Positions 53,644 to 62,898 of a stretch of DNA of 64,000 bases are shown in pieces. The translations under genes and the position numbers were made by a program. The stretch lies in the NCBI RefSeq assembly GCF_002001005.1, contig NZ_MUNX01000051.1, forward strand, positions 1-64,000, read 5' to 3'. The notes beneath the pieces are model-generated. The model was not told where the DNA came from, did not search any database, and saw nothing but the letters and a program-made list of their open reading frames with translations. The stretch comes from Flavobacterium sp. A45 (GTDB taxonomy: Bacteria > Bacteroidota > Bacteroidia > Flavobacteriales > Flavobacteriaceae). Each line of letters opens with the position of its first letter. The stretch's first letter is position 1.

Positions 53644-54930
53644 ATGATATACCAAAGAAGTAGTCAGCTTTTTGCTGAAGCAGAAAAAGTAATCCCAGGG
53701 GGAGTAAATTCACCAGTAAGAGCTTTTAAAGCCGTGGGTGGAACTCCAATATTCGTAAAAAGTGCCAAAGGAGCGTATTTGTATGATGAAGACGGAAACC
53801 GATTAATCGATTATATCAATTCATGGGGGCCAATGATTTTGGGTCACGCCTACGAACCTGTGGTTGAAGCAGTAATTGAAAAAGCAAAGTTGGGAACATC
53901 TTTCGGGATGCCAACCGAATTGGAAACTCAAATCGCGGCACTTGCAGTTTCTATGGTTCCAAATATTGATAAAATCCGTTTTGTGAATTCGGGTACCGAA
54001 GCCTGTATGAGTGCGGTGCGTTTGGCTCGTGGATTTACGAAAAGAGATAAAATTATCAAATTCGCGGGTTGTTATCACGGACATTCTGATTCATTTTTGA
54101 TTCAGGCGGGTAGTGGAGCAGTGACTTTTGGAACTCCAAACAGTCCTGGTGTAACAGCAGGAACGGCCAAAGATACTTTGCTTGCCAAATACAATGATTT
54201 GGAGAATGTAAAGACTTTAATCGAAGCTAACAAAAATGAAATTGCTGCCATAATTGTAGAACCTGTTGCCGGAAATATGGGATGTATTCCACCGGTTAAA
54301 GGATTTTTGGAAGGCTTGCGTGAATTGTGTACAGCAAACGGAATTTTATTGATTTTTGATGAGGTAATGACAGGCTTTAGATTGGCTAGAGGTGGTGTTC
54401 AAGAATTGTTCAACATCAATGCGGATATAGTTTGTTTTGGAAAAGTAATCGGAGGAGGATTGCCTGTTGGAGCTTTTGCAGCCCGTGCCGAAATTATGAA
54501 TTTCTTAGCACCATTGGGACCTGTTTATCAAGCAGGAACCTTATCTGGGAATCCATTGGCAATGGCGGCTGGATTGGCGATGTTGCAGGCATTGGACAAT
54601 GATCGTGAAATTTTCAAAAGACTGGAAGAGAAAACGGCTTATTTAGGAGCAGGAATTGAGAGAGTTTTGAAAGCCAATAATGTCGTTTTTACGATAAATC
54701 AAATTGGTTCTATGATTTCGGTTCATTTTGATGCAAATCCGGTGACTGATTTTCAATCTGCTGGAGCAGGAGACAATGAAACTTTCAAGAAATTCTTCCA
54801 TGGATTGGTAGCGGAAGGTGTTTACATAGCTCCATCAGCTTATGAAACCTGGTTCATTACCGATGCTTTAACTTATGAAGACTTGGATTTTACTATTAAT
54901 GCAATAGATAAAGTTTCTAAAACGTTCTAA
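53644..54930 (+). CDS. hemL: glutamate-1-semialdehyde 2,1-aminomutase
   Basis: A 428-residue PLP enzyme of class III transaminase fold that makes 5-aminolevulinate for haem synthesis. Seen: [22 protein letters not shown] (15-36), [18 protein letters not shown] near 113-130, [15 protein letters not shown] near 236-250, and the PLP lysine in [15 protein letters not shown] near 262-276. A longer frame to 53578 is open, but its extra 22 residues derive from TCTGAAAT-type repeat sequence; [15 protein letters not shown] at 53644 is the normal start. Confidence 0.96.
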   Translation: MIYQRSSQLFAEAEKVIPGGVNSPVRAFKAVGGTPIFVKSAKGAYLYDEDGNRLIDYINSWGPMILGHAYEPVVEAVIEKAKLGTSFGMPTELETQIAALAVSMVPNIDKIRFVNSGTEACMSAVRLARGFTKRDKIIKFAGCYHGHSDSFLIQAGSGAVTFGTPNSPGVTAGTAKDTLLAKYNDLENVKTLIEANKNEIAAIIVEPVAGNMGCIPPVKGFLEGLRELCTANGILLIFDEVMTGFRLARGGVQELFNINADIVCFGKVIGGGLPVGAFAARAEIMNFLAPLGPVYQAGTLSGNPLAMAAGLAMLQALDNDREIFKRLEEKTAYLGAGIERVLKANNVVFTINQIGSMISVHFDANPVTDFQSAGAGDNETFKKFFHGLVAEGVYIAPSAYETWFITDALTYEDLDFTINAIDKVSKTF

Positions 54931-54953
54931 ATAACGTCAAAGAACAAAATATA

Positions 54954-54999
54954 AATTCCACTAATTAGCAAGAATCAATTTGTGCTAATTAGTGGAATT
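54954..54999. terminator. bidirectional terminator-like hairpin after hemL
   Basis: AATTCCACTAATTAGCA (54954-54970) and its exact complement (54983-54999) form a 17-bp stem with a 12-base loop, between convergent hemL and the following - strand gene. It belongs to the same AATTCGTG-like word family as 39746-39886. Confidence 0.7.
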
Positions 55000-55022
55000 C
55001 GTGTTTAATTTTTTATTGCTCT

Positions 55023-55451
55023 TTACATTCCTCCTCTTCTTTTTTCTTTCATTTTTTCTTTGTTTTCTTCTCTTATGTCAAGCCATTTTTGATATTGATC
55101 GGCAGACAAAACCGCTTTCATTTTGGCTTCAGTATCTGTTTTTTCGGCTTGCATTGCATTTTTAAAAGCAGTTCTTTCTTCGGTAGTCATTTTATCCCCA
55201 CTAGCTTTACGGGTATCTTTTTGAGCTTTCATGTCTTGTGCTTTTGCACTTTTCTCCGTCAAAATTTTACCCACTGCTACTTGTTGTTTTGCATCCAAAG
55301 TCAATTCTTTGGTTAGACGATCCAAATGTTTTTGCTGACGCTGTTCTGGAGTCATTTTCTCCATATTGGCTCTGTTTTGTTGCGGAGTGGTTTCTTGGGC
55401 AAATCCAGTTAGCCCAATTCCTAATGCTAAAGCAATAATTAATTTTTTCAT
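55023..55451 (-). CDS. exported helical protein (Spy/DUF4890-like)
   Basis: A 142-residue protein with a signal peptide (1-18, LTGFAQ). The mature part is wholly helical and rich in Lys, Glu, Gln and Met: KMTPEQRQQKHLDRLTKELTLDAKQQVAVGKIL (32-64) and LSADQYQKWLDIREENKEKM near 114-133. The TPEQRQQ and LSADQYQKW words recall the LTxxQ motifs of Spy/CpxP periplasmic chaperones. It ends in a basic KRRGGM tail. A periplasmic role in stress or metal response is plausible but unproven. Confidence 0.75.
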   Translation of the reverse strand: MKKLIIALALGIGLTGFAQETTPQQNRANMEKMTPEQRQQKHLDRLTKELTLDAKQQVAVGKILTEKSAKAQDMKAQKDTRKASGDKMTTEERTAFKNAMQAEKTDTEAKMKAVLSADQYQKWLDIREENKEKMKEKRRGGM

Positions 55452-55814
55452 GTTTAGTTGTTTTTTAAGTTAACAGATATAAGATGCTTATAATGATTAA
55501 AGGTTTAATGCTTTAACGTAAGTTTAATATAAACGGAGATTGGTTATTATAATTTAAAAGACAAGGCATTTGTATTTAAATGTTTCTGAGATAAATTTGC
55601 TTCGCCTTTTCGCGATCGTTCTAGTCTCGGATTGTAGCAAATTTTATCAGATTTTAAAAAAAATAATTGCACATATTATATGTGATTTTAAGAATTGTTG
55701 TAATTGTATTAGTTTTTAATTTGTGTCAATTAGTGCAATTTGTGTTTTTTTTGAATCAGTTCGCTAAAGTCATTTTCGAATCGTATTTTTGAAAATAAAT
55801 ATAACCCCAAGCAC
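55452..55814. other. gene-free gap upstream of moeA
   Basis: 363 bases between divergent genes. It contains an imperfect hairpin (GATAAATTTGCT 55590-55601 with AGCAAATTTTATC 55636-55648), AATTTGTG-type repeat words at 55717-55750, and a TATTTTTG -7-like box at 55784-55791, 24 bases before the moeA start. No convincing small gene was found. Confidence 0.45.
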
Positions 55815-56984
55815 ATGATTTCTGTACAAGAAGCCTTTTCGATATTGCAGGCAAATTTACCAATATTGCCTCAAACTGAGTGTTCTCTTTTTCAAGCGAG
55901 AAAACATATTTTGGCACAATCACTCGTATCGCCAATTAACATGCCACCTTTTCGGCAGTCGGCGATGGATGGTTATGCTTTGTGCTTGCATGATGATTTG
56001 GTTTATGAAATTGTTGGCGAAATTAAAGCGGGTGATTCTCACAGAGTTGAATTGCTTCCTGGTCAAGCTGTAAAGATTTTTACGGGAGCAGCAGTACTGG
56101 ATACGGTACAGGCGGTTATTCAGATTGAAAAGGTTACTGCGAATGGAACGCAATTATTGCTAGACGAACCAGTTGAGTCCGAAACTAATGTTAGACCAAT
56201 AGGAGAACAAATTTCGACTGGAGATTTGGCACTTGAAAAAGGCAAGGTTTTGAATGCTGCAGCGATAGGATTTTTGGCAGGACTTGGTTTTACAAAAGTC
56301 AGCGTTTATCAAAAACCAAAGGTTGGAATTGTGGTTACAGGCAATGAGCTTTCTAAACCTGGGACACCACTTGAATATGGAAAAGTGTATGAGAGCAACG
56401 GAATTATGTTGCAGTCAGCTTTGATTGACAGTTATTATAATGCTGTTACTTTGTATGAGGTGAATGATGATTTTGAAAATACTAAAAATAAATTGCAAGA
56501 GGCATTAGCAAATAATGATGTCGTATTGGTTTCTGGAGGAATATCGGTTGGGGATTATGATTTTGTAGCGAGAGCGTTGAAAGAATTGGAAGTGGAAACT
56601 CTATTTTACAAAGTAAATCAAAAACCGGGAAAACCTTTGTTTGCAGGGAAATTAAAGGATAAAATGGTTTTTGCATTGCCGGGAAATCCTGCTGCCTGTC
56701 TGACTTGTTTTTATGTTTATGTTTTGCCAACTCTAGCAATACTATCTGGTGCGGAAGCCAATTATCAGCAGGTTGTTTTGTTGCCTATTGCTCATGATTA
56801 TGAAGTGAGAAATACGCGTTCGCAGTTTTTGAAAGCGAATATCACTAACGGGGAAGCAGAAATTTTGACGCACCAAAATTCATCAATGCTCAATTCTTTT
56901 TCTGTAGCCAACGGACTGGTTTATGTTCCAGATGGAAATTATGAATTGAAAAAAGGGGATAAAGTGGAAGTGTATTTGTTATAG
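55815..56984 (+). CDS. moeA: molybdopterin molybdotransferase
   Basis: A 389-residue enzyme that inserts molybdate into adenylylated molybdopterin. Seen: PPFRQSAMDGYAL (39-51), the MPT-binding-domain block VVTGNEL near 175-181, GGISVGDYDFVARAL near 241-255, GKPLFAGK near 273-280, and ALPGNPAACLTCFYVY near 287-302. Domain order is normal. It is 5 kb from the ModE-like/mobA/moaD/moeB cluster at the right edge, so cofactor genes are split over two sites in this region. Confidence 0.95.
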   Translation: MISVQEAFSILQANLPILPQTECSLFQARKHILAQSLVSPINMPPFRQSAMDGYALCLHDDLVYEIVGEIKAGDSHRVELLPGQAVKIFTGAAVLDTVQAVIQIEKVTANGTQLLLDEPVESETNVRPIGEQISTGDLALEKGKVLNAAAIGFLAGLGFTKVSVYQKPKVGIVVTGNELSKPGTPLEYGKVYESNGIMLQSALIDSYYNAVTLYEVNDDFENTKNKLQEALANNDVVLVSGGISVGDYDFVARALKELEVETLFYKVNQKPGKPLFAGKLKDKMVFALPGNPAACLTCFYVYVLPTLAILSGAEANYQQVVLLPIAHDYEVRNTRSQFLKANITNGEAEILTHQNSSMLNSFSVANGLVYVPDGNYELKKGDKVEVYLL

Positions 56985-57333
56985 GCGATTTTAAAATTTA
57001 CTTGGTTTTCCAAAAAAGTATCATCATAAGTGAACTCTTTTGCTTCTAACTTATCATTGATTAAGGTATGAAAATATGTTTTTTCGGAAAGAACTTTTTT
57101 TTATTGTTAATCAGTTACTTCTAATTGTATTTAACGCTGTAAAAATAAAAAACATATGGTTTCAAGGGTCTCACAGTTTTACATTTTTATAAAATTTAAA
57201 GTAAAATTATCTTCCAAAAGCTTTCAGTAGTCCAAAGCGTATGGTGTGAAAATTAAATATTGTTTCCGACTTTAGGTTTCAAAAAAATGTAAATGATTGT
57301 ATCTTGCAGTCTTTTAAAACAACGACAAATATA
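56985..57333. other. gene-free gap between moeA and the HAD gene
   Basis: 349 bases with AT-rich sequence. No hairpin with a T-run, no promoter box of good quality and no credible small reading frame was found. Confidence 0.35.
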
Positions 57334-57993
57334 ATGAAACAGCAATGTGTAATTTTTGATATGGATGGTGTGATCTGTCACACAAATCCTGATCATGGCA
57401 AGGCTTTTGAAGCATTTTTTGATAAGTACCAAGTTCCTCACTCCCAACAAGAGTTTGAAGATCATATGTACGGAAAACATAATGGTTATATCATGACACA
57501 TTTCTTTAAGCGCCCAATTACTGGGGATGAGCTTAAAAAATTGGAAGATGAAAAAGAATCGATGTTCCGTGAAATTTATAAAGATAAAGTAGAGACAATT
57601 CCATATTATCTCCAGTTTTTGGAAGAGCTGAAATCTTGTGGTTTCAAAACTGCTGTTGCGACATCTGCACCGCGAGCGAATCTCGACTTGATTATTAATG
57701 CTTTAAAAATTGAAGACAAAATGGATTCAATGATGGCAAGTCAGGACGTTCAGCAGCATAAACCCAATCCGGAAGTCTATCTAAAATCGGCAGAACGCGT
57801 TGGTGTTGTCCCATCTGACTGTGTCGTTTTTGAAGATTCTTTTTCGGGAGTTACGGCAGGTCTTAATGCAGGGATGAAAGTAATTGGCGTTTTGAGCTCA
57901 CATACAAAAGAGGAATTGCCTCCGTGTGACTTTTACATCAACGATTACAGTGAAGTAAGTGTGGATAAGATTTTGGAATTATTGAATAGTTAA
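57334..57993 (+). CDS. HAD superfamily phosphatase, beta-phosphoglucomutase-like
   Basis: A 219-residue hydrolase. Motif I FDMDGVICHTNPDH (residues 6-19) gives the nucleophile Asp and acid Asp. Motif II is ATSAPRANLD near 110-119, the lysine lies in QHKPNPEVYL near 143-152, and motif IV is VFEDSFSGVTAGLNAGM near 166-182. The alpha-helical cap between motifs I and II is of the phosphoglucomutase-like subclass. The substrate, probably a sugar phosphate, is not determined. The ATG at 57334 is preferred over 57304 because the additional ten residues (MQSFKTTTNI) look untranslated. Confidence 0.88.
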   Translation: MKQQCVIFDMDGVICHTNPDHGKAFEAFFDKYQVPHSQQEFEDHMYGKHNGYIMTHFFKRPITGDELKKLEDEKESMFREIYKDKVETIPYYLQFLEELKSCGFKTAVATSAPRANLDLIINALKIEDKMDSMMASQDVQQHKPNPEVYLKSAERVGVVPSDCVVFEDSFSGVTAGLNAGMKVIGVLSSHTKEELPPCDFYINDYSEVSVDKILELLNS

Positions 57994-58055
57994 ATTTTTT
58001 TGTAAGCTTTTCAAATAATAAATATTTCTGGTCTTGATTAAAGTTCTTGTGACTC

Positions 58056-58169
58056 GCGTGAGGGGTAGAAGTAAGCTACCGAAGTAGCACGGATGACCCG
58101 ACAGCATAAAGCAAAGGGAGCGGACTCACCGCTGTGATGAGTAGCTCCCTTTGCTTTATGGTGGCACGC
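58056..58169. repeat. structured repeat, fixed scaffold with variable stem, copy B
   Basis: Closing stem GCGTG (58056-58060)/CACGC (58165-58169). Small hairpin GCTAC-CGAA-GTAGC (58075-58088). Linker CGGATGACCCGAC. Then a perfect 17-bp stem CATAAAGCAAAGGGAGC (58105-58121) with its complement (58144-58160) around a 22-base loop that has an inner CTCA/TGAG pairing. Apart from the long stem and its loop it matches copy A at 28211-28323. It lies between the HAD gene and the convergent AI-2E family gene. Confidence 0.7.
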
Positions 58170-58212
58170 CCAGATGATCTTTGGCGAACGGATGAAGTAA
58201 ATTGAAATGGAA

Positions 58213-59322
58213 TTATTCTTCTGCCTCTAATTGTGATTTTTCTAATTGTGGTTCTTGATTCATATCGATCCACGAGAGGAAAAATTTATAACCCAATGTA
58301 AGTATTACTGCTCCCAAAAATAATCCGATGAAGCCGTTGTATATGAAACCACCAATAGCTCCTAGGAATATCACGAGCATGGGGGCTGGCGGATTACCTC
58401 TTCCAAGGAATATTGGTTTTAGAATATTGTCGGAAATCAAGGTGATTCCTACCCAAATAGCCAGTATGGTTGAGGTTGTGGCATCGGTAATGGAATACAT
58501 GTAAATGACTACTGGGATGGCAATGGGGCCAATTCCTACTTGTATTATGGCAAGAAATAGACAAATTATCGTGAAAATTCCAGCAAAAGGTACTCCTGCA
58601 AGGAAAAATCCAATTCCGATCATTAGCGCTTGTATTAAGGCTACGCCCAAGAATCCTTTTACGACATTGCGAATGGTAATTACAGTGACTTCGGCATAGT
58701 GTTCGCCATTGGAACCTATTAGCTTTATAAAAATATTTTTAGAAACTTTGACTAATGATTCAGTGTACAATAATAGTCCCATTGCAATGATGATTGAGAC
58801 GATAAACTGTAGAATGCCTTTGCCAATTCCAGCCAAGGAAAGCAGTAGCCATGCACCCGCTACTTTTAGTTGTTCGGAGTATTTAAGTGCGACTTTGGAT
58901 AAATCTTCAGAGGCCGATGCCCATATTTCGACAATGGGTTTTGTTATCGTTGGCCAGCTTTTGGTGGTTTCTCCAGGAGGCGGAATCAAGTGCTCATTCG
59001 TTTGATAATAATGGACAAAATTGTTGATTTCTTCATATAAGGATTGGGTTATCAATACACTGGGCAAGACTAAAATAGTAAGCAGTATAAGTGCGACGAA
59101 TATGGTGGCCAGAACTTTTCGGCCTCTAAATAATCGGACAACCCTTTCGTAAACAGGACTGAAGGCTATGGCAATAACTATCGCCCAAACTATAATTAAA
59201 ACAAATGGTTTTAGAATATCATAACACCAACCGATTAACAGGAAGAGGACACCAAGACGAATAAGGGTATCGGCAATTTTTTCGAAATTATATCCGTAGA
59301 AATTTGAGTTGTTTTGATTCAT
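58213..59322 (-). CDS. AI-2E family transporter (PerM-like)
   Basis: About 369 residues with eight or so hydrophobic segments: two at the N-terminus (about 22-60), one near 70-90, a long soluble segment (about 95-155), then a group from 165 to 350. Signature parts are FLGVALIQALMIGIGFFLAGVPFAGIFTIICLFLAIIQVGIGPI near 223-266 and the C-terminal LKPIFLGRGNPPAPMLVIFLGAIGGF. Family members are implicated in export of AI-2 or in Na+/H+ exchange; substrate uncertain. A start 12 codons upstream (59358) is possible; MNQNNSNFYG is taken as the likelier one. Confidence 0.88.
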   Translation of the reverse strand: MNQNNSNFYGYNFEKIADTLIRLGVLFLLIGWCYDILKPFVLIIVWAIVIAIAFSPVYERVVRLFRGRKVLATIFVALILLTILVLPSVLITQSLYEEINNFVHYYQTNEHLIPPPGETTKSWPTITKPIVEIWASASEDLSKVALKYSEQLKVAGAWLLLSLAGIGKGILQFIVSIIIAMGLLLYTESLVKVSKNIFIKLIGSNGEHYAEVTVITIRNVVKGFLGVALIQALMIGIGFFLAGVPFAGIFTIICLFLAIIQVGIGPIAIPVVIYMYSITDATTSTILAIWVGITLISDNILKPIFLGRGNPPAPMLVIFLGAIGGFIYNGFIGLFLGAVILTLGYKFFLSWIDMNQEPQLEKSQLEAEE

Positions 59323-59596
59323 AAAGGTGAATTTTTTTGATGAATGAGATGTTTGCATATTGTAGTGCTAATCTAGTTAAATTGTAGCGATTATTGATAT
59401 TGTAAATTGATATCTTTTGCAAAAGGTTTATTTTTTTTCAGAATCTTAACGAAAAAATAATTTTAAAATAATGAAAGGTTTCAGTACGAATTAAATTGCG
59501 GTTTCGTATTTTTACTAAATTGATATTTTGATGCAGTTCAATACTTTAATGGTGTGCTCATGTGTCGAATACTCTGAATTATAAAAAATACAGCAA

Positions 59597-60823
59597 ATGA
59601 AGATAGCGCTTTATACCAACGAATTTCCACCAAACATTTATGGCGGAGCAGGAGTTCATATTGATTTTTTGAGTCAAGAGTTGGCTAAATTGGGACAGGT
59701 TGAAGTTCGGTGTTTTGGTGACCAAAAAGAAAACAAGGACTCCATGCATGTGGAAGGAATTAATTCCTGTTTGACTAAAATGGTTGATCCCGAAAACGAA
59801 CACATCAAGATGTTTCATAACCTAAGTCGGAACGTCGAAATGGCTCAAGCTACTCCAAAAGCCGATATTGTTCATTGTCATACTTGGTACACGCATTTGG
59901 CTGGTGTTTTTACAAGGGAATTGTTGCAGGTGCCTTTGATATTGACAACACATAGTCTGGAAACGCATCGTCCTTGGAAAGTCGAGCAGCTCGGTAATGG
60001 TTATTTTATGTCTCGATGGATTGAAACTAACGCCTATAAAACTGCCGATGGTATTATTGCCGTGAGCGAACAGATGAAAACTGACGTGGTGGAAGCCTAT
60101 GGGGTAGATCCTAAAAAAGTAACCGTAATCCATAACGGAATAGATCCCGAATTTTACAGACCTACTTTTGATGAAGCTTTACTGAAAGAATATGGAATCG
60201 ATCCAAATATTCCGTTTGTGCTTTTCGTTGGCCGAATTACACGTCAAAAAGGAATTTCGGGATTGATTGAAGCGGCGCAGTATTTTAATGAAAATTGCCA
60301 GATTGTGCTTTGCGCCGGTGCTCCCGATACCGAAGAAATTGCTAAGGAAACTTCAGCACTTATCGATCAATTGAAAGCCAAAAGGAAAGGAGTAATCCTG
60401 ATTTCGGAAATGCTGCCACGAGAAAAAGTCAAAGTGCTCTACAGCCACGCCAGAGTTTTTGCTTGTCCATCTTTGTATGAGCCTTTCGGGATTATTAATC
60501 TGGAAGCAATGGCTTGCGAAACGCCGGTTGTTGGAAGTCACGTAGGCGGAATACCCGAAATAATTGTAGAAGGAGAAACAGGGTATTTAATTCCGATGGA
60601 AAGTGTATCGCGAACTAATTTCAATCCGCTGGATCCATTTGCTTTTCAACAGGCATTTGCACATAAAGTAAATGTATTGCTGGATCATCCGGAATTAGCA
60701 AAAGCTATGGGCAAAGCTGGCCGTGAAAGGGTTTTGGAAAAATTCAGTTGGGAATCGATCGCTAAAACCACATTTAACTATTATCAGGAAGTAATTGCTA
60801 GGTTTGAAAAAGAGACGGCATAA
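59597..60823 (+). CDS. GT4-type glycogen synthase-like glycosyltransferase
   Basis: A 408-residue GT-B enzyme. The N-terminus MKIALYTNEFPPNIYGGAGVHIDFLSQEL carries the acceptor-side loop of starch/glycogen-synthase-like GT4 enzymes. VHCHTWYTHLAGV lies near 94-106, VLFVGRITRQKGI near 210-222, and the donor-site PSLYEPFGIINLEAMACETPVVGSHVGGIPEI near 293-324 with the EPFGIINLE signature. It most resembles the actinobacterial GlgA/GlgM-type (short, about 400 residues) rather than the 470-residue GT5 GlgA. It likely uses ADP-glucose to extend glycogen or make maltose-1-phosphate. No other glg genes are nearby. Confidence 0.85.
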   Translation: MKIALYTNEFPPNIYGGAGVHIDFLSQELAKLGQVEVRCFGDQKENKDSMHVEGINSCLTKMVDPENEHIKMFHNLSRNVEMAQATPKADIVHCHTWYTHLAGVFTRELLQVPLILTTHSLETHRPWKVEQLGNGYFMSRWIETNAYKTADGIIAVSEQMKTDVVEAYGVDPKKVTVIHNGIDPEFYRPTFDEALLKEYGIDPNIPFVLFVGRITRQKGISGLIEAAQYFNENCQIVLCAGAPDTEEIAKETSALIDQLKAKRKGVILISEMLPREKVKVLYSHARVFACPSLYEPFGIINLEAMACETPVVGSHVGGIPEIIVEGETGYLIPMESVSRTNFNPLDPFAFQQAFAHKVNVLLDHPELAKAMGKAGRERVLEKFSWESIAKTTFNYYQEVIARFEKETA

Positions 60824-60840
60824 ATTATAGTTGTAAAAAA

Positions 60841-60924
60841 TTAACCGCAAGGTTCGCAAGGCAAGCGCTATGAACGCAAAGCTTTGCGAACCTTGCGTTT
60901 TTTCTTTGTGTTCTTTGCGGTTAA
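60841..60924. terminator. nested palindrome, terminator of the GT4 gene
   Basis: CGCAAGGTTCGCAA (60846-60859) pairs with TTGCGAACCTTGCG (60884-60897), which is followed by seven T on the + strand. An outer pair TTAACCGCAA/TTGCGGTTAA (60841-60850 and 60915-60924) encloses it. It lies between the convergent GT4 and DUF5995 genes. Confidence 0.7.
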
Positions 60925-60948
60925 ATCTGCCAAGGATTTTTTTATTTC

Positions 60949-61764
60949 TTAACTTTGTGCAACACATTCAGGAGTTACAACGGTTTGATTTACTGGGTTG
61001 TATTCTACTTTGCTTAAGTCAATAATTTTTTGGGCAACAGTTCCTCTTTCGAAAAGTCGAATGAGTTTAAAAACACTGCTTACAAGATAACCTGGATTCG
61101 AAACTAATCGGGCAATTCTGGTGATTTTGACATCTCTTTCCTGTATGGAAGCTTCTCTTTCATTTTCTGGAAGAAGGACAAATTCAGTAGCGTATTTCCA
61201 TGCCCCATCTCTTGCGGTTTTCATGCTAAAATCAATAAAGAAATTGTCTATTTTTCCGGATAATTTCAAGATGTAGGTTAGCGTTGGCCAAATTTCGACT
61301 AAGCATTTTTCAACTCCTTCTACTAGATTACTTAAAATTTCATTGATTTTATTATAGTCAGAATGTAGGTCAAAAATGCTTTCAGGAGTACTAACTTGTG
61401 CGCAGGCAATTCCTAAATCTAAATTGACATGAGCGTTTATACCAAGCAGTAAATGTTGCACAACAATAGGCCAGTATTCTTCACCTTTAATAAATGAAAA
61501 CTCCCAGCATTCTGAGCATTTTTCTTTGGCTTTAAATTGATAGTAAGCCTTTAAATAGCGATTAGCAAAAATAACATCCAGTTTTTCCATTCGTTCTGGA
61601 TTTTGGAATAAACCCGTTTCGATACCCTGTTTTATTTGCAGCGTAACTTCTCTATATAAAGTGGTAAACAAGCCAATGGCACATTGTTCTAATTTTGATG
61701 TTTCAATTATTTCATCCAAATATTGAATGACTTCATTTATGGTTGTAGCTTGTTTTGTATTCAT
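60949..61764 (-). CDS. DUF5995 family protein
   Basis: A 271-residue protein that I assign to DUF5995 by LFTTLYREVTLQIKQGIETGLFQNPERMEKLDVIFANRYLKAY (33-75) and the LLLGINAHVNLDLGIA block near 104-119. It is entirely helical, with no signal peptide or membrane segment, and has a paired Cys (KCSECWEF near 81-88). Function unknown. It is divergent from the ModE-like gene; the shared intergenic region contains a palindrome. Confidence 0.8.
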   Translation of the reverse strand: MNTKQATTINEVIQYLDEIIETSKLEQCAIGLFTTLYREVTLQIKQGIETGLFQNPERMEKLDVIFANRYLKAYYQFKAKEKCSECWEFSFIKGEEYWPIVVQHLLLGINAHVNLDLGIACAQVSTPESIFDLHSDYNKINEILSNLVEGVEKCLVEIWPTLTYILKLSGKIDNFFIDFSMKTARDGAWKYATEFVLLPENEREASIQERDVKITRIARLVSNPGYLVSSVFKLIRLFERGTVAQKIIDLSKVEYNPVNQTVVTPECVAQS

Positions 61765-61906
61765 TTTTAATTGGTTATGGTTAAATAGGTAAGCGAATAT
61801 AATTATTTTTTGTGTTTCAATCTGCTTTTTTTGGAGTAATTATCTTGTTGTTTTTTATAACAAAAAACAGAATGTTGTGCTTTTTTTTATTTTTTAGAAA
61901 CAATCA

Positions 61907-61936
61907 TTTCGTTATATTTGTAAAAGTATAACGAAA
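61907..61936 (+). promoter_or_regulatory. candidate ModE operator overlapping a promoter
   Basis: TTTCGTTATA (61907-61916) and TATAACGAAA (61927-61936) are perfectly complementary 10-base arms with a 10-base spacer. The core CGTTATAT...TATAACG resembles the ModE-type molybdate operator known from proteobacteria. TATATTTG (61913-61920), a TAnnTTTG -7 box, lies inside it, so binding would block transcription of the ModE-like gene 54 bases downstream. Confidence 0.6.
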
Positions 61937-61989
61937 GTAATTGGCTTTGAAATGATCATGACCAATAAAGATTCAATACGTGCTTACAT

Positions 61990-62319
61990 ATGAAAATCAA
62001 AAGTAAAATTTGGATTGAAACGGATGATGGAATTCTAATCAGCGAAGGACGTATTCAATTGCTAAAGCTGATTGAATCGACAGGTTCACTGAATAAAGCC
62101 GCCAAGGAAATGAATATTTCATATCAAAAAGCGTGGAAATTAATAGATGCTTCGAACAAAGCTTCCAAAGAGCCTTTGATTGCTACTCAAGTGGGAGGAA
62201 ATAAAGGTGGAGGTACAGTGATAACTCCTTACGGTAAATCATTAATTGAGTCTTTTGAAGCGATCAATGTTGCCTGTTGGAAATTTCTGGATGTGGAATT
62301 AAAAAAGCATTCCTTATAA
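61990..62319 (+). CDS. ModE-like winged-helix regulator (N-terminal domain only)
   Basis: A 109-residue DNA-binding protein that corresponds to the N-terminal domain of ModE: ISEGRIQLLKLIESTGSLNKAAKEMNISYQKAWKLIDASNK (18-58) and VGGNKGGGTVITPYGKSLIESF (68-89). The molybdate-binding Mop domains are absent, as in other short ModE-like proteins. It starts a same-strand cluster of molybdenum-cofactor genes (mobA after 9 bases), and a perfect palindrome lies over its promoter, so it probably autoregulates and controls the cluster. How it senses molybdate without Mop domains is open. Confidence 0.9.
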   Translation: MKIKSKIWIETDDGILISEGRIQLLKLIESTGSLNKAAKEMNISYQKAWKLIDASNKASKEPLIATQVGGNKGGGTVITPYGKSLIESFEAINVACWKFLDVELKKHSL

Positions 62320-62328
62320 ACCTAGAGG

Positions 62329-62898
62329 ATGGAAAATAAAATAACAGCAATACTATTGGCCGGCGGAAAAAGCCAGCGCATGGGTACCGATAAAGGGATG
62401 TTGGATTTGAACGGAAAGACATTCATCAAACATATTTGCGACGCTTTACAGCCAATTGTGGGTTCAAATATTCTGATTGTTTCTACCAACAAAGAATGCG
62501 ATGCTTTGGGCTTTACCAGAGTGGAAGACATAATTTCAGACAAAGGTCCTGTTGGCGGACTTTATACAGGATTGAAAGAGTCCAAAACCAAAGTGAATCT
62601 CGTTTTGAGCGTTGATGTGCCAATGGTTTCGACCGAATTGCTGAAATGGCTGATAGAAAATCACAGCGAAACAGATATGGTCACGCAAACGAAAATTGAT
62701 GGGAGTGCAAATCCGTTGATAGGGGTTTACGACCGTTCGATGCGTATTGTTTTTGGCGAACAGATAGCCGGAAACAAATTGAAACTGCAACAGGCTATCG
62801 AAGAGGTCAAACACAGTACTCTTGAAATTCCTGAAAAATGGAAAAATCAAGTGCAAAATATTAACACACCAGAAGAATATCAAAATTTAATCAAATGA
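62329..62898 (+). CDS. mobA: molybdenum cofactor guanylyltransferase
   Basis: A 189-residue nucleotidyltransferase. ILLAGGKSQRMGTDKGMLDLNGK (8-30) is the MobA GTP-binding signature, and the metal-binding Asp lies in LSVDVPM near 91-97. It would add GMP to Mo-molybdopterin to make MGD, or act as the related NTP transferase. It lies 9 bases after the ModE-like gene and its stop overlaps the start of moaD by 4 bases (62895-62898), so translation is coupled. Confidence 0.92.
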   Translation: MENKITAILLAGGKSQRMGTDKGMLDLNGKTFIKHICDALQPIVGSNILIVSTNKECDALGFTRVEDIISDKGPVGGLYTGLKESKTKVNLVLSVDVPMVSTELLKWLIENHSETDMVTQTKIDGSANPLIGVYDRSMRIVFGEQIAGNKLKLQQAIEEVKHSTLEIPEKWKNQVQNINTPEEYQNLIK

